This document shows positions 19,801 to 29,000 of a stretch of 64,000 nucleotides of DNA, piece after piece. The position numbers were made by a program, and so were the translations under genes. Every line of letters starts with the position of its first letter. Position 1 is the stretch's first letter. The notes beneath the pieces are model-generated. The model searched no databases. It was not told the DNA's origin and was given only the letters and a program-made list of their open reading frames with translations. The DNA comes from Paenibacillus caseinilyticus (lineage in GTDB: Bacteria; Bacillota; Bacilli; Paenibacillales; NBRC-103111): assembly GCF_027533645.1 (NCBI RefSeq), contig NZ_JAQAGY010000011.1, positions 1 to 64,000 on the forward strand. Reading direction: 5' to 3'.

Positions 19801-22800
19801 CACAACAAGCCGCGGTCTTGTACATATTTATCGCGCAGATCCGCCTCCCTGCATGCTTCGATATGGGTCTTCCGGGCATCGGCCGCAAGATGCCGGATGT
19901 CCTCTAAGACCACCTCCGGCTCGATCTGCTTGTAGACCAGCTGGACCGGCTCGTCAAAGTTCGCCGTATCGATCACTGTCCTAAGAACGGCATGCCGGTC
20001 CATCAGCCTGCGTACCGTTTGGATGAAGATATCGCTGTTCATAGGACTCATCCGGACGGCAAAGAAGAATTGATCATGATAGATCGGCTGATCGGGCTTC
20101 AGCAGCGAGTAGTACACCATGCTCTGCTGGATCTTGCTCAGCGGGTAGAAGTCTTCCAGCTCTCCTTCCAGCTCCTGCGAAGCATAAGTCTGGAATGCCG
20201 CGGATCCGCGCAGCGTCTCTTGGAACGCTTCGATCAGGCGCAGGCCGCTCTCCAGCTCTTCGGATTGGCGCTTCGTACCTGCCTCATCCACATAACGGGC
20301 ATACTCGCGGATCGTGCGGTGCGTATACAGGTCTTTCAGCTGGACGGGGATCTCCAGCTCCCGTTGAATTCGGCTGGCCAGCCGGAGCAAGGTAATGGAG
20401 TCTCCGCCGGAGAGGAAGAAATCATCCGTGGCACCTATCTTTTCTTTACCAAGGATCCCGCTCCAAAGATATGACAGCTGAGCTTCCGTCCCTGCGGCAG
20501 GAGCCGTGAAGGTTCCCCCGCCTTCCCTCTTCATGTCCGGCTCCGGCAGCGCCCTCCGGTCCAGTTTGCCATTCGGCGTCAGCGGCAACCGCTCCAGCTC
20601 TACAAAATAAGAGGGCACCATATACATTGGCAGGCTCTTCACCAGATGCTCTCTGCACTCGGCAGCAGATAGCCCCCTCCTGGAAACTACATAAGCGCAA
20701 AGGGATTTGGCCCCAGACCCCGACGGGTCCACCCGGTCCACTACAACGGCCTCAGCCACCTCCGGATGATGCATGAGCGCACTTTCGATTTCGCCCAATT
20801 CGATCCGGTAGCCCCGAATCTTCACCTGGTGATCCATGCGGCCGAGATATTCCACCTGGCCGTCCGGCAGCCAGCGGGCCACGTCGCCGGTACGGTACAT
20901 CCGCTCGCCCGGCAGGAAGGGGATGTCCACGAACTTCTCCGCCGTCAGCTCCGGCTGCCCCACATATCCCCGGGCCAGGCCGGCCCCTGCAATACACAGC
21001 TCGCCCGGTATGCCGATCGGCAGCAGGTTCAGCTTCTCGTCCACCATATACAGCATGGTATTGTCGATCGGCGCTCCAATCGGGATACGCCCCAGCCCCG
21101 GAGCACATTCGTATGAACTGACATCCACGGTCGCCTCCGTCGGTCCGTACAGATTCACCAGCTTGACCCGGTCCGGTCCGAACCGGGCGAAGAACCTCTC
21201 CACCATAGGACCCGGCAGTGCTTCGCCGCTGGCGAACACTTGCTTAAGACTGGCGATCTGCGCCGATGCCCCTTCCGCCGCTTCCAAGTCTTCCAGGAAC
21301 GCCCCCAGCATGGATGGCACGAAGTGCATCGTCGTCACGCCATACTTCGAGACTGCCTCCCGGATGAGGCTGGGGTCTTTCTCCCCTCCAGGCGTCAGGA
21401 GGCACACGCCCGCACCATACCACGACCACCAGAACAGCTCCCATACCGATACGTCGAAGGAGATCGGCGTTTTCTGGAGGATGACGTCCTCCTCGCCCAG
21501 ATTGTAGCGCTTCTGCATCCAGTGGATCCGGTTGATCACCGAATGATGCTCAATCATGACGCCCTTCGGTCTTCCGGTGGAGCCGGAAGTATAAATCATG
21601 TAGGCGAGATCCTGAGGTCCGCTTACCGGCACAGGATTGTCCGCAGGCCGGTTATCGATCTCTTCATGCCGGAGATCCAGCACGGTGCCGGTGAACCGGA
21701 TCGCTGTGATATCATCTGCCCCTTGGGTCAGCAGCACCCCCGCCCTGCTGTCCTCCAGCATGTAGCGGACCCGCTCCGCCGGATACGCCGGATCGATCGG
21801 CAGGTAGGCGCCTCCAGCCTTCAATATGCCGAAGATGCCGGCCATCATCTCGAAGGAGCGGTCCGTCCTTATTGCGACAACGGCATCCGGCCCGACGCCA
21901 TGGTCCCGCAAAGTATGGGCAACCTGATTGGCTCTGGCGTTCAGCTCGGCGTAAGTCAGCGAACGGTCTTCAAAGACTACCGCCACGCGATCCGGCGTGC
22001 GCGCCGCCTGTTCTTCGAACAAGCCGTGGACCGTCTTCTCCCTCGGGTAATCCGCCTCTGTGTCGTTGAACTCCTCAAGGATTTGCCGGCGCTCCCCGGA
22101 AGTCATCAGCTCCAGAGAAGACAGCGGTCTGGCCGGATCTTCCAGAAGCAGGTCGATCAGCCTCATCCAATGCCCCGCCATACGCTCTACCGTTTCCTGT
22201 TGGAACAGCGCGGAGGCGTATTCAATCCAGAACCGCAGCCCGTCCTCCGTCTCTTCCGCATTCATCGTGAGATCGAATTTCGCTGCCGCGAAATCGTGTG
22301 CATAAGGGGAGATCTGCAGTCCGTCGATCACTATCGGGGCCGGGCCCGTATTGTGCAGCACGAACATGGTGTCAAACAGCGGATTACGGCTTAAGTCCCG
22401 CGGGAGGTCCAGCTGCTCCACCAGTTCTTCGAACGGGAACTCCTGATGCTCGTAAGCTCTCAGCAGCCCCTCCTTGACCTCCTGTAGATAAGACCCGAAC
22501 GTCTTGTCTCCGGCCGGATACTGCCGCAGCGCCAGCGTGCCCACGAACATGCCGATGAGGGGCTCCAGCTCCGCCTGCAGCCTTCCGGCCACCGGGGTGC
22601 CGACGATCACATCGGTCTTTCCGCTGTACCTGCCAAGCCATGCCGTATAGGCTGCGAGCAGCACCATATGCAGGGTTGTCCCTGTCTGCCGGGCCAGCTG
22701 TGTCAGCGCTTCGCTTCGAGCCTTGCCCAGCGTGAAGCTCAGGGAGGCCCCTTGGTAGCTCCGTGCCACCGGTCTTGCGTAGTCGGCCGGCAGTTCAAGG

Positions 22801-25800
22801 ACCGGCAGCTCGCCGCTGAATACATCCAGCCAGTACGCCTGCTGTTCCCGGATCCTCCCGCTGTCCGTATTCTCCTGCTGCCATACGGCGTAGTCCTTAT
22901 ACTGGAGCGGCAGGGGAGCCAGCGTCTCTCCTTCATACAGCCGTGCGAACTCGTGCGTCAAAATGTTCATGGACACCCCGTCGGAGATCATGTGATGGGT
23001 ATCGAACAGCAGCAAATGATGTTCCGGCCCCAGTTCGGCTAGACCCGCTCGCAGCAGCGGCGCCTGATCCAGGTCGAACCCGCGGATGAACCCGCGAATA
23101 GCTTCGACAGCCTCCCGCCCGTCCAGCCGGATCGTTTCGAGCTCGAACGGCACCTCCTCCTGAATCCGCTGGACGATCTCGCCGTCCTTCAATTCAAAGC
23201 GGGTCCGAAGCGATTCATGGCGGCGGATCAAGGACCGGAAGGCTTCATAGGCCCGTGTGCGGTCCAACGGACCGCGGATCTCCAGAGCCCCCGGCATGTT
23301 GTAGCTCAGCTCGCCGCCATCCAGCTGGCTCAGGAGATAGATCCGCTTCTGCGCAGAGGAGACGGGATAGCTCTCTCTCTCCCTCGCACGCGGAATACCG
23401 ACATATTCGCTGCGCTTCATCCCGTCTATGGCTTCGGCCATGCTTTCAATGGTCGGGGACCGGAACATTTCCCGCAGCGGCAGTTGGACGTTCATTTCCT
23501 TGTATATTTTCCCTGCCAATCGCGCTGCCCATAGGGAATGCCCGCCCAATTCGAAGAAATTGTGCTTCACGCCGATATCCGGAAGCTTCAAGACCTCCCT
23601 CCAGATCGCGGCCAGCCTCACTTCGGTCGGAGTCCCGGGGGCCGCATACTCGGTGCTGCTCTGCACCGCCTTCGCCGGCTTCGGCAGCGCCCGGCGGTCC
23701 AGCTTCCCGCTTGTGGTCAGCGGCAGCTTCTCCAGCTGCACCGTGTACGCAGGGACAATGTAGGAAGGCAGCTTCCGGGAAAGCTCATCTTTCCAATCCC
23801 GGGCGGCATGCCCCGCCTTGACGACCACATAGGCACACAGGTGTTTGTCCCCCGCCTCGTCCTCCCCGGCGACGACAACGGCTTCCCGCACGCCTTCCAG
23901 ACGCAGAAGCTGCGCTTCGATCTCCCCCAACTCGATCCGGTATCCCCGGATCTTCACCTGATGATCGATCCGCCCTATATATTCGATACTGCCGTCCGGC
24001 AGCCATCTCGCCAGATCCCCTGTCCGGTACATCCGCTCCCCCTCCTGGAAGGGGTTGTCCACGAACTTCTCCGCCGTCAGTTCCGGCCGGTTCCAGTATC
24101 CGCGTGCCAGGCAGACACCTGCTATGCACAGCTCGCCCGCTACGCCTATAGGCTGCAGCTTGGCTGTGCCTTCCTTCATAATATACAGCTCTGTATTGGC
24201 TATCGGTTTGCCGATGGGAATCAGCGGATACGGCCGATCTTGTTCGCAAGGAAAGCTGGTCACCTCCACCGTCGCTTCCGTCGGACCGTAGAGGTTGATC
24301 ATCACCGCCCCATGGACCGATCCGATCAAACGCTGGAAGCGGGACACCTGATGCGGAGTTAGAGCTTCGCCGCTTGCGAACACGTACCGCAGACTGCTTA
24401 ATTTCACAGACACTTCACCCGGGGGCAGAAGCTCCACATAGTCCAAGAACAGCTGAAGCATCGAGGGGACAAAATGAACGGTAGTGACCCCCGAGCTTGC
24501 GATCGCCTCCACCAGCTGTGCCGGGTCCTTCTCTCCCCCAGGGGGCAGCAGGCTGACCGCAGAACCGGCCATACCCCACCAGAACAGCTCCGGTACCGAT
24601 ACATCGAAGGTGAACGCGGTTTTTAGCAGGCTGACATCGCCGCTTCCCAGCGGATACAGGCTCTGTCCCCAGAGAATCCGGTTGACCACGGAATGATGCT
24701 CAATCATAACCCCCTTCGGGTTCCCGGTGGAGCCCGAGGTATACATGACATACGCGAGATCTCTTGGCCCGGAGGCCGGCTCCAAGTTGCCCCCATCCCC
24801 GCTGCCGCACGAAGCGTCATCGATCAGCAGGCACCGGCCTTCGAAGTTCACCTGATCGCTGAACTGGGTAGTGGTCAGCAGGAGCCCGATACCCGAATCC
24901 TCCGCCACGTACTTTAACCGGTCCTCCGGATGGTCCGGGTCCAGCGGCACATAAGCGCCGCCGGCCTTCAGTATGGCATACACCCCGATGACCATCTCCA
25001 GCGACCGCTCGGTCAAGATGCCTACAAGCTCCCCCGCGCGCACCCCTTCCGCCCGCAGCCTCCTCGCCAGACGGTTCGCCCTCTCGTTCAGCTCCGCGTA
25101 GGTCAGCCGCTCGTCCCCGTACAGGACCGCCGGTCTGTCCGGCGTCCGCTCCACCTGCTCCTCGAACAGCCCGTGGATCGTCATCCCGCTCGGGTAGCTC
25201 GCAGCCGTATCGTTGAATTCGGATAAGATTCTGGATTTCTCTTCCTCTGTTACCAGAACCGTGTCCCCGAGCGCGAGATCCGGCGCGCTGACCAGCGCGG
25301 AGAGCAGCTCCTGCAGATGCGCGGCCAACCGGAGCATAGCCTCCCGGCTGTACCGCTGCTCATTGTAGGCGAGGTCCAGCACCACATTCGGATCTGTCTG
25401 ATCAAAGAAGAACAGCAGATCGAATGCGGCCTGTTCCTTGAATTCCATCGTGTGAAGGGGCTTGAACCCCACGATCGTGTGGATTAGCGGTTTGCTCTCC
25501 GAAGCGGATCGGGAGGCGATCCGCTCGGTATAGTTCCAGAAGGGAATATTCTGATGCTCCATCGCCTCGCTTACGGCGGCCTTGATGCCGGAGAACAAGG
25601 TCTTGAGTGTGCTTTGGTCCGTGACTGTGTTTTTGACAATGACCAGAGAATTGAGACTCTCCGCCGAATCGTCCGGCTGACGGAAGACCGGCACGCCAAG
25701 CAGCAGATTGGATTCATTCGTGTAGTGGTGCAGCAGTCCTTCCACGCCGCACAGCAGAATCATGTACAAGGCTAACGGAGAACCGCCGGCGATTTGCATC

Positions 25801-25955
25801 ATCCGCTTGGAGAGAGCGGCCTCCAGGGTCAGGGTAACGGTTTGGAACAGGCTGTCCTGATTTCCGGTCGTCCGGTTATAAGGAAGGCACACGATACGGT
25901 CTCCGCCGTCCAGCTTCTGATTCCAATAGGCAGCTTCTTTATCAAACAGGCTCAT
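13824..25955 (-). CDS. NRPS-2, four modules: half-C-A-T / C-A-T / C-A-T / C-A-T, no thioesterase
   Basis: A protein of about 4043 residues. It starts with only the second half of a condensation domain (residues 1-250; no HHxxxDG). Module a: A (TSGSTG near 401), code DVPHFSLVEK, T serine near 804 (GGHSL). Module b: LCL-type C (HHMISDG near 989), A code DVWHFSLVDK = Ser, T near 1849 (GGDSI). Module c: unusual C (YPLSKIQQSM near 1935, HHAALDGWS near 2076), A code DLYDFSLVWK (unassigned, Cys-like frame with Asp at 278), T near 2945. Module d: LCL C (HHIVSDG near 3142), A code DILQLGLVWK = Gly, then a terminal carrier domain (DMGVNSL near 3995) unlike the other PCPs. No TE, reductase or terminal C follows. 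It is 53 bp downstream of NRPS-1 in the same operon; the ATG at 25955 is preceded by an in-frame TTG and an AAAGGA site. Codes were read by aligning to GrsA by eye. Confidence 0.93.
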   Translation of the reverse strand: MSLFDKEAAYWNQKLDGGDRIVCLPYNRTTGNQDSLFQTVTLTLEAALSKRMMQIAGGSPLALYMILLCGVEGLLHHYTNESNLLLGVPVFRQPDDSAESLNSLVIVKNTVTDQSTLKTLFSGIKAAVSEAMEHQNIPFWNYTERIASRSASESKPLIHTIVGFKPLHTMEFKEQAAFDLLFFFDQTDPNVVLDLAYNEQRYSREAMLRLAAHLQELLSALVSAPDLALGDTVLVTEEEKSRILSEFNDTAASYPSGMTIHGLFEEQVERTPDRPAVLYGDERLTYAELNERANRLARRLRAEGVRAGELVGILTERSLEMVIGVYAILKAGGAYVPLDPDHPEDRLKYVAEDSGIGLLLTTTQFSDQVNFEGRCLLIDDASCGSGDGGNLEPASGPRDLAYVMYTSGSTGNPKGVMIEHHSVVNRILWGQSLYPLGSGDVSLLKTAFTFDVSVPELFWWGMAGSAVSLLPPGGEKDPAQLVEAIASSGVTTVHFVPSMLQLFLDYVELLPPGEVSVKLSSLRYVFASGEALTPHQVSRFQRLIGSVHGAVMINLYGPTEATVEVTSFPCEQDRPYPLIPIGKPIANTELYIMKEGTAKLQPIGVAGELCIAGVCLARGYWNRPELTAEKFVDNPFQEGERMYRTGDLARWLPDGSIEYIGRIDHQVKIRGYRIELGEIEAQLLRLEGVREAVVVAGEDEAGDKHLCAYVVVKAGHAARDWKDELSRKLPSYIVPAYTVQLEKLPLTTSGKLDRRALPKPAKAVQSSTEYAAPGTPTEVRLAAIWREVLKLPDIGVKHNFFELGGHSLWAARLAGKIYKEMNVQLPLREMFRSPTIESMAEAIDGMKRSEYVGIPRARERESYPVSSAQKRIYLLSQLDGGELSYNMPGALEIRGPLDRTRAYEAFRSLIRRHESLRTRFELKDGEIVQRIQEEVPFELETIRLDGREAVEAIRGFIRGFDLDQAPLLRAGLAELGPEHHLLLFDTHHMISDGVSMNILTHEFARLYEGETLAPLPLQYKDYAVWQQENTDSGRIREQQAYWLDVFSGELPVLELPADYARPVARSYQGASLSFTLGKARSEALTQLARQTGTTLHMVLLAAYTAWLGRYSGKTDVIVGTPVAGRLQAELEPLIGMFVGTLALRQYPAGDKTFGSYLQEVKEGLLRAYEHQEFPFEELVEQLDLPRDLSRNPLFDTMFVLHNTGPAPIVIDGLQISPYAHDFAAAKFDLTMNAEETEDGLRFWIEYASALFQQETVERMAGHWMRLIDLLLEDPARPLSSLELMTSGERRQILEEFNDTEADYPREKTVHGLFEEQAARTPDRVAVVFEDRSLTYAELNARANQVAHTLRDHGVGPDAVVAIRTDRSFEMMAGIFGILKAGGAYLPIDPAYPAERVRYMLEDSRAGVLLTQGADDITAIRFTGTVLDLRHEEIDNRPADNPVPVSGPQDLAYMIYTSGSTGRPKGVMIEHHSVINRIHWMQKRYNLGEEDVILQKTPISFDVSVWELFWWSWYGAGVCLLTPGGEKDPSLIREAVSKYGVTTMHFVPSMLGAFLEDLEAAEGASAQIASLKQVFASGEALPGPMVERFFARFGPDRVKLVNLYGPTEATVDVSSYECAPGLGRIPIGAPIDNTMLYMVDEKLNLLPIGIPGELCIAGAGLARGYVGQPELTAEKFVDIPFLPGERMYRTGDVARWLPDGQVEYLGRMDHQVKIRGYRIELGEIESALMHHPEVAEAVVVDRVDPSGSGAKSLCAYVVSRRGLSAAECREHLVKSLPMYMVPSYFVELERLPLTPNGKLDRRALPEPDMKREGGGTFTAPAAGTEAQLSYLWSGILGKEKIGATDDFFLSGGDSITLLRLASRIQRELEIPVQLKDLYTHRTIREYARYVDEAGTKRQSEELESGLRLIEAFQETLRGSAAFQTYASQELEGELEDFYPLSKIQQSMVYYSLLKPDQPIYHDQFFFAVRMSPMNSDIFIQTVRRLMDRHAVLRTVIDTANFDEPVQLVYKQIEPEVVLEDIRHLAADARKTHIEACREADLRDKYVQDRGLLWRLRLFRIGEEETVILLSFHHAALDGWSVAVFQQEFMELYAELAAGEGAAPASSSEWSPLRSSYKQYVALNAFRQADETTGEWWREFLKGYTRGKLPFNIARKPMAGTASSAIIKRPLAPPLASRLEAAAGTYGITVRDLCLSAHLYLLRIVTAEEDIVTGVVSHDRPAVEDGDRMLGCFLNTLPMRLQVGKQEDKKGLVRRVADTVYRMKSGEAFLSDIARMIGERSDPSLNPIFDTLFNYTDFHILDYDHEGSSIRPEQAGGLELQNAEMTNTLLDVEVHRAGSRMSVQIKYAPNYFYERDMELVFTLYVRILEELCSGDHSALDSRTFLPEEARAALREWNAPVHELAAACTEGKTLHGLFEEQAARTPDSAAVRHGGRTLTYAQLESEANRLARHLARQGVRSGDHVALVAGRGAGMITGMLAILKAGAAYVPVDPEYPPGRKAYILQNAEAAAVLADRAYPDLAHERIILMQDDSLSAESAEPLKLVKDSGELAYIIYTSGSTGTPKGVMIEHRSAVNLVSWVNLRFAVGGEDRLLFITSMCFDLSVYDIFGMLAAGGTVVVAEREEVLEPGALLRLMEAEKVTFWDSVPTTMNHFIHHLEEGTEAASLPAGLRLVFLSGDWIPVTLPGRIRQLFPQAEVISLGGATEGTVWSNYYPVSEVSVYQSSIPYGRPIGGNAFYFLDDDREPVPWGVVGELYIGGVGVARGYMNDEAKTAAAFLPDPFLPGGGRMYKTGDLGRLLPDGNMEFLGRKDHQVKIRGYRVELGEIDSRLARHPRIREAVVMDRLDGREQRYLCAYIVPSGELTVAAVRDYLAAELPSYMVPGAYVFLEGLPLNANGKVDRKALPEPVLGSAHPSEADAPADATEQGLAELWEDILGQGTIGVNESFFERGGDSLSATRLAARIRNHFKVEVPLQEVFQSPTVRELAKLIRAKEAEEAGQPAGLSLIPKASEREVYPLSSAQKRIYLVSSLEGGEMSYNTPVVLQLDGPLDPSRVQEAFRRLIARHETLRTGFEMKNGEMIQRIREAASFEVETVRLNEEEAPAYIKGFMRPFNLKQAPLMRAGLVELEPQRHLLLFDIHHIVSDGISMINLAYEFTRLYEGETLQPLALQYKDYAVWQQREAASERLMKQEAYWLEVFRGELPVLELPADYARPPVRSYEGAAVRFTLGGDRSEALRQLASRTGTTLYMVLLAAYTAWLGKYTGSGEIIVGTPVAGRLQEELEPLVGMFVGTLALRQYPAADKTFGAYLEEVRHGLLQAYEHQEYPFEELVERLALPRDLSRNPLFDTMFIMNNMGSQELAIEGVRLSSYPQEFMASKFDLTLNAEESAEGLQFTLEYATALFKRETAERMAGHWLRVIDLLLEDPQRTLSSLELATEAERRQLLEQFNGTAADYDREKTVHELFEEQAERTPDSLAVVCGGERLTYRELNARANRLAHLLRSRGVQPDQIVGLLMERSVDMPAAMLAVLKAGGAYCPIDPAFPEERIAAILEDSEVRLVVASAPVRGLVPGDIEVCDMAGSQLQREDTGNPVQINHGGHLAYVIYTSGSTGKPKGVMLEHRSVHNLVLGMKQQIPFYEGQRILAVTTYGFDIFVLECLLTLTVGAVMVLATEEEQKEPQKLLQLMEREHVELIQTTPSRMGLLLGAGRGKGWAGVKQILLGGEAMPAGLPEQIRSHSEAKLYNLYGPTETTVWSTMTELSGSGREVGIGKPIMNTQVYIVDPSGVQLQPVGVTGELCIGGDGLARGYWRRPELTAEKFVENPFLPGERMYRTGDLARWLPDGSIAYAGRIDHQVKIRGYRIELGEIEAQLAALEGIEEAVVMARPDLSGQDQLCAYYTGELAYSAGEIRTALSRMLPSYMLPAYVIRLESMPLNANGKVDRRALPLPDLGVSIQDEYQAPESPIEIRVAAIWQELLGVSKIGMLDHLADMGVNSLSYMRAIVAMEEEFDFEFPDEDMIPGKFITVADVADYVEGRISVTPGAK
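17241..18785 (-). repeat. A-domain repeat, copy in NRPS-2
   Basis: This 1545-bp stretch is collinear without gaps with 27644-29188 (constant offset 10403) and differs at few positions. By eye the encoded A domains differ at about 17 of some 515 residues. The limits fall at the C-A linker (REWN) and at the end of motif A10 (KALPEP), so exactly one adenylation domain is duplicated, while the flanking C and T domains are clearly more diverged. Confidence 0.92.
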
Positions 25956-26011
25956 CAATATAGGTACGTCCTTTCCATCACATCATGGGATTGTGGTAGG
26001 GATGTCAAAGA

Positions 26012-29000
26012 TCAAAAGATAAGTTCTATGGATTCCAGCGACAAGACGGTCTTTTGCTGCAAACTAGTGACACGGAGGTCTGCCAAGCGCCGGTCCGGAT
26101 TCGATGCGATGGCGGCTAACAGCTCCAGATAATCTCGGGTCAAAGCTTCGATCGATTTCATAGGGAACAAGACGGTGCTGTATTCAAAAGCTCCCCTGAG
26201 CCCGCCGTCTTCAAGCTCCATCGTTAAGGACAGATCGAACTTGGCCGTAGTGTGCTCCATGGCATAAGGCCGCACCGAGATGCCGTCAAGCTCGGCATGC
26301 CCGGACTCCATCTCGGCGAAAGCAAATACGAGATCAAACAAAGGATTGCGGCCCGGATCGCGGCGGACCCCGAGCTTCTCTACCAATTCGGCGAATGGGT
26401 ATTCCTGATTCTCGAACGCGCCCAGCGTATTCGCCCTTACTTCATGGACATATTCCCGGAAGGTCAGCTCCTTGCGCGGATAATTCCGCAGGGCCAGGGT
26501 GTTAACGAACATCCCGATCATCGGCTCCAGCTCCCCTGATATTCTTCCGGCCACGTGGGTCCCCAGGACAATATCTTCAGAGCCGCTGTAGTGGGAGAGC
26601 AGTACAGTATAAGCGGCCATGAGCGTCATGAACATCGTACTGCCGCTGCTTGCGGCCAGCTGCCGCAGCGCTTCGGTTACGGCGGAATCCACCTCGAAAG
26701 CGTGCCGCGCCCCCTCGTAGCTTCGCTGCGCAGGCCTAGGGTAAGCAATCGGAAGCTCCCCTGCCCGGAGCTCGCCGGACAACGACTTCAGCCAGTACGC
26801 CTCCTGCGCCAGGTAGGCCTCGCTCTGCATCCTCTCCCGCTGCCAGGCGGCATAGTCCTTATACTGGACCGGCAGCGGCGCAAGCTCTTCTCCCGCGTAC
26901 AGCCGCAGGAAGTCCCGCATGACGATCTGCATGGACACGCCGTCCGAAATGATATGGTGCATGTCCACGATCAGGAGATGCTTGCCGGTCTGCTGATCGG
27001 CTAACCCTACGCGAAGCAGCGGCGGTTTCGAGAGATCGAACGAGCGGATAAACCGGGAGATGATCTCCTGCATTTCCCGCTTGTCCTGCTTCCACGGGAG
27101 CCGCTCGATCTCGAAAGGCACCTCCGGATAAATACGCTGCACCACTTCCTCCTCCTGGATCTCGAATCCGGTCCTCAGCGTCTCATGATGCTCCATCAGC
27201 TTCAGGAAGGTGGAGCGCAGCCGGTCCTCATCGAGCTGGCCCGAGACTTCCAGCACGTGCGGCATATTATAGACATCCCCTTCGCCCGACATCGTGCTCA
27301 CGGTATACATCCATTCCTGCGCAGCGGATGCCCTGTAATATTCCCGGTTCGGCAGAACGGGGATGCCCGCGTAGTCGGCCTGCTGCGAGCCCTCCACCAG
27401 AACGGACAGCTGCTCAATGGTCGGCAGCCGGAAGATTTCGCGCAGCGGAAGCGCAATTCCCATGTCCTTTTGAATCCTGCCTGCCATCGAGGCTGCCCCC
27501 AGCGAATCTCCGCCGATCTCAAAGAAATCCTCATGGACGCCGACCCGCTTCAAGCCGAGTACCTCCTGCCAGATCTCAGCGAGCTTCCGCTCTGCGGGGG
27601 TCTGCGGCGCAGTGTAGCTCGTTCCGCTATCCTGGAGATCCCCCGGCTCCGGCAGCGCCTTGCGGTCTACCTTGCCGTTCGCATTCAGCGGCAGTCCCTC
27701 CAGGAACACATAGGCGCCCGGCACCATGTAGGAAGGCAGCTCCGCCGCGAGATCGTCCCGTACCGCGGCTGCCGTCAGCTCGCCCGACGGGACGATGTAG
27801 GCGCACAAGTACCGCTGCTCCCGTCCGTCCAGCCGGTCGATCACCACCGCTTCGCGGACCCCCGGGTGCCGGGCCAGCCGGCTGTCGATCTCGCCCAGCT
27901 CCACCCGGTAGCCGCGGATCTTCACCTGATGGTCCTTGCGGCCCAGGAACTCCATGTTCCCGTCCGGCAGCAGTCGCCCGAGGTCCCCGGTCTTGTACAT
28001 CCGCCCCCCTCCCGGGTGGAACGGATCGGGCAGGAAGGCGGCTGCGGTCTTGGCCTCGTCGTTCATGTAGCCGCGGGCCACGCCCACGCCGCCGATATAC
28101 AGCTCGCCGACTACGCCCCACGGCACGGGCTCCCGGTCGTCGTCCAGAATGTAGAAGGCATTGCCCCCGATCGGCTTGCCGTATGGAATGCTGCTCTGGT
28201 CGGCACTGACCTCCAGAACCGGATAATAGTTCGACCACACGGTCCCCTCGGTCGCTCCCCCCAGCGAGATCACTTCCGCCTGCGGGAACAGCTGCCGGAT
28301 CCGCCCGGGCAGCGTAACCGGAATCCAGTCTCCGCTCAGGAAGACCAGACGCAATCCCGCCGGAAGCGAAGCCGCCGCCGGGCCTTCTTCCAGATGATGA
28401 ATGAAGTGGTTCATCGTCGTCGGCACCGAATCCCAGAACGTGACCTTCTCGGCTTCCATCAGCCTCAGCAGCGCGCCAGGCTCGAGGACCTCCTCGCGTT
28501 CCGCCACCACAACGGTTCCCCCGGCCGCCAGCATCCCGAAGATATCGTAGACGGACAAGTCGAAGCACATCGAGGTAATGAACAGCAGGCGGTCTTCCCC
28601 GCCGACCGCGAACCGCAGGTTGACCCAGGAGACCAGATTGACCGCGCTGCGGTGCTCGATCATCACGCCCTTCGGCGTGCCGGTGGAGCCGGAGGTGTAG
28701 ATGATATAGGCCAGCTCCCCGCTGTCCTTCACAAGCTTCAGCGGTTCGGTACTCTCTGCGCTCAGGCTGTCATCCTGCATAAGGATGATCCGCTCATGCG
28801 CGAGATCCGGGTAAGCGCGGTCGGCCAGCACCGCAGCGGCTTCCGCGTTCTGCAGAATATACGCCTTGCGGCCCGGCGGGTACTCCGGGTCCACAGGCAC
28901 GTAAGCCGCCCCCGCCTTGAGGATGGCGAGCATCCCGGCGATCATGCCGGCTCCGCGCCCGGCCACCAGGGCCACATGATCCCCGCTGCGCACGCCTTGC

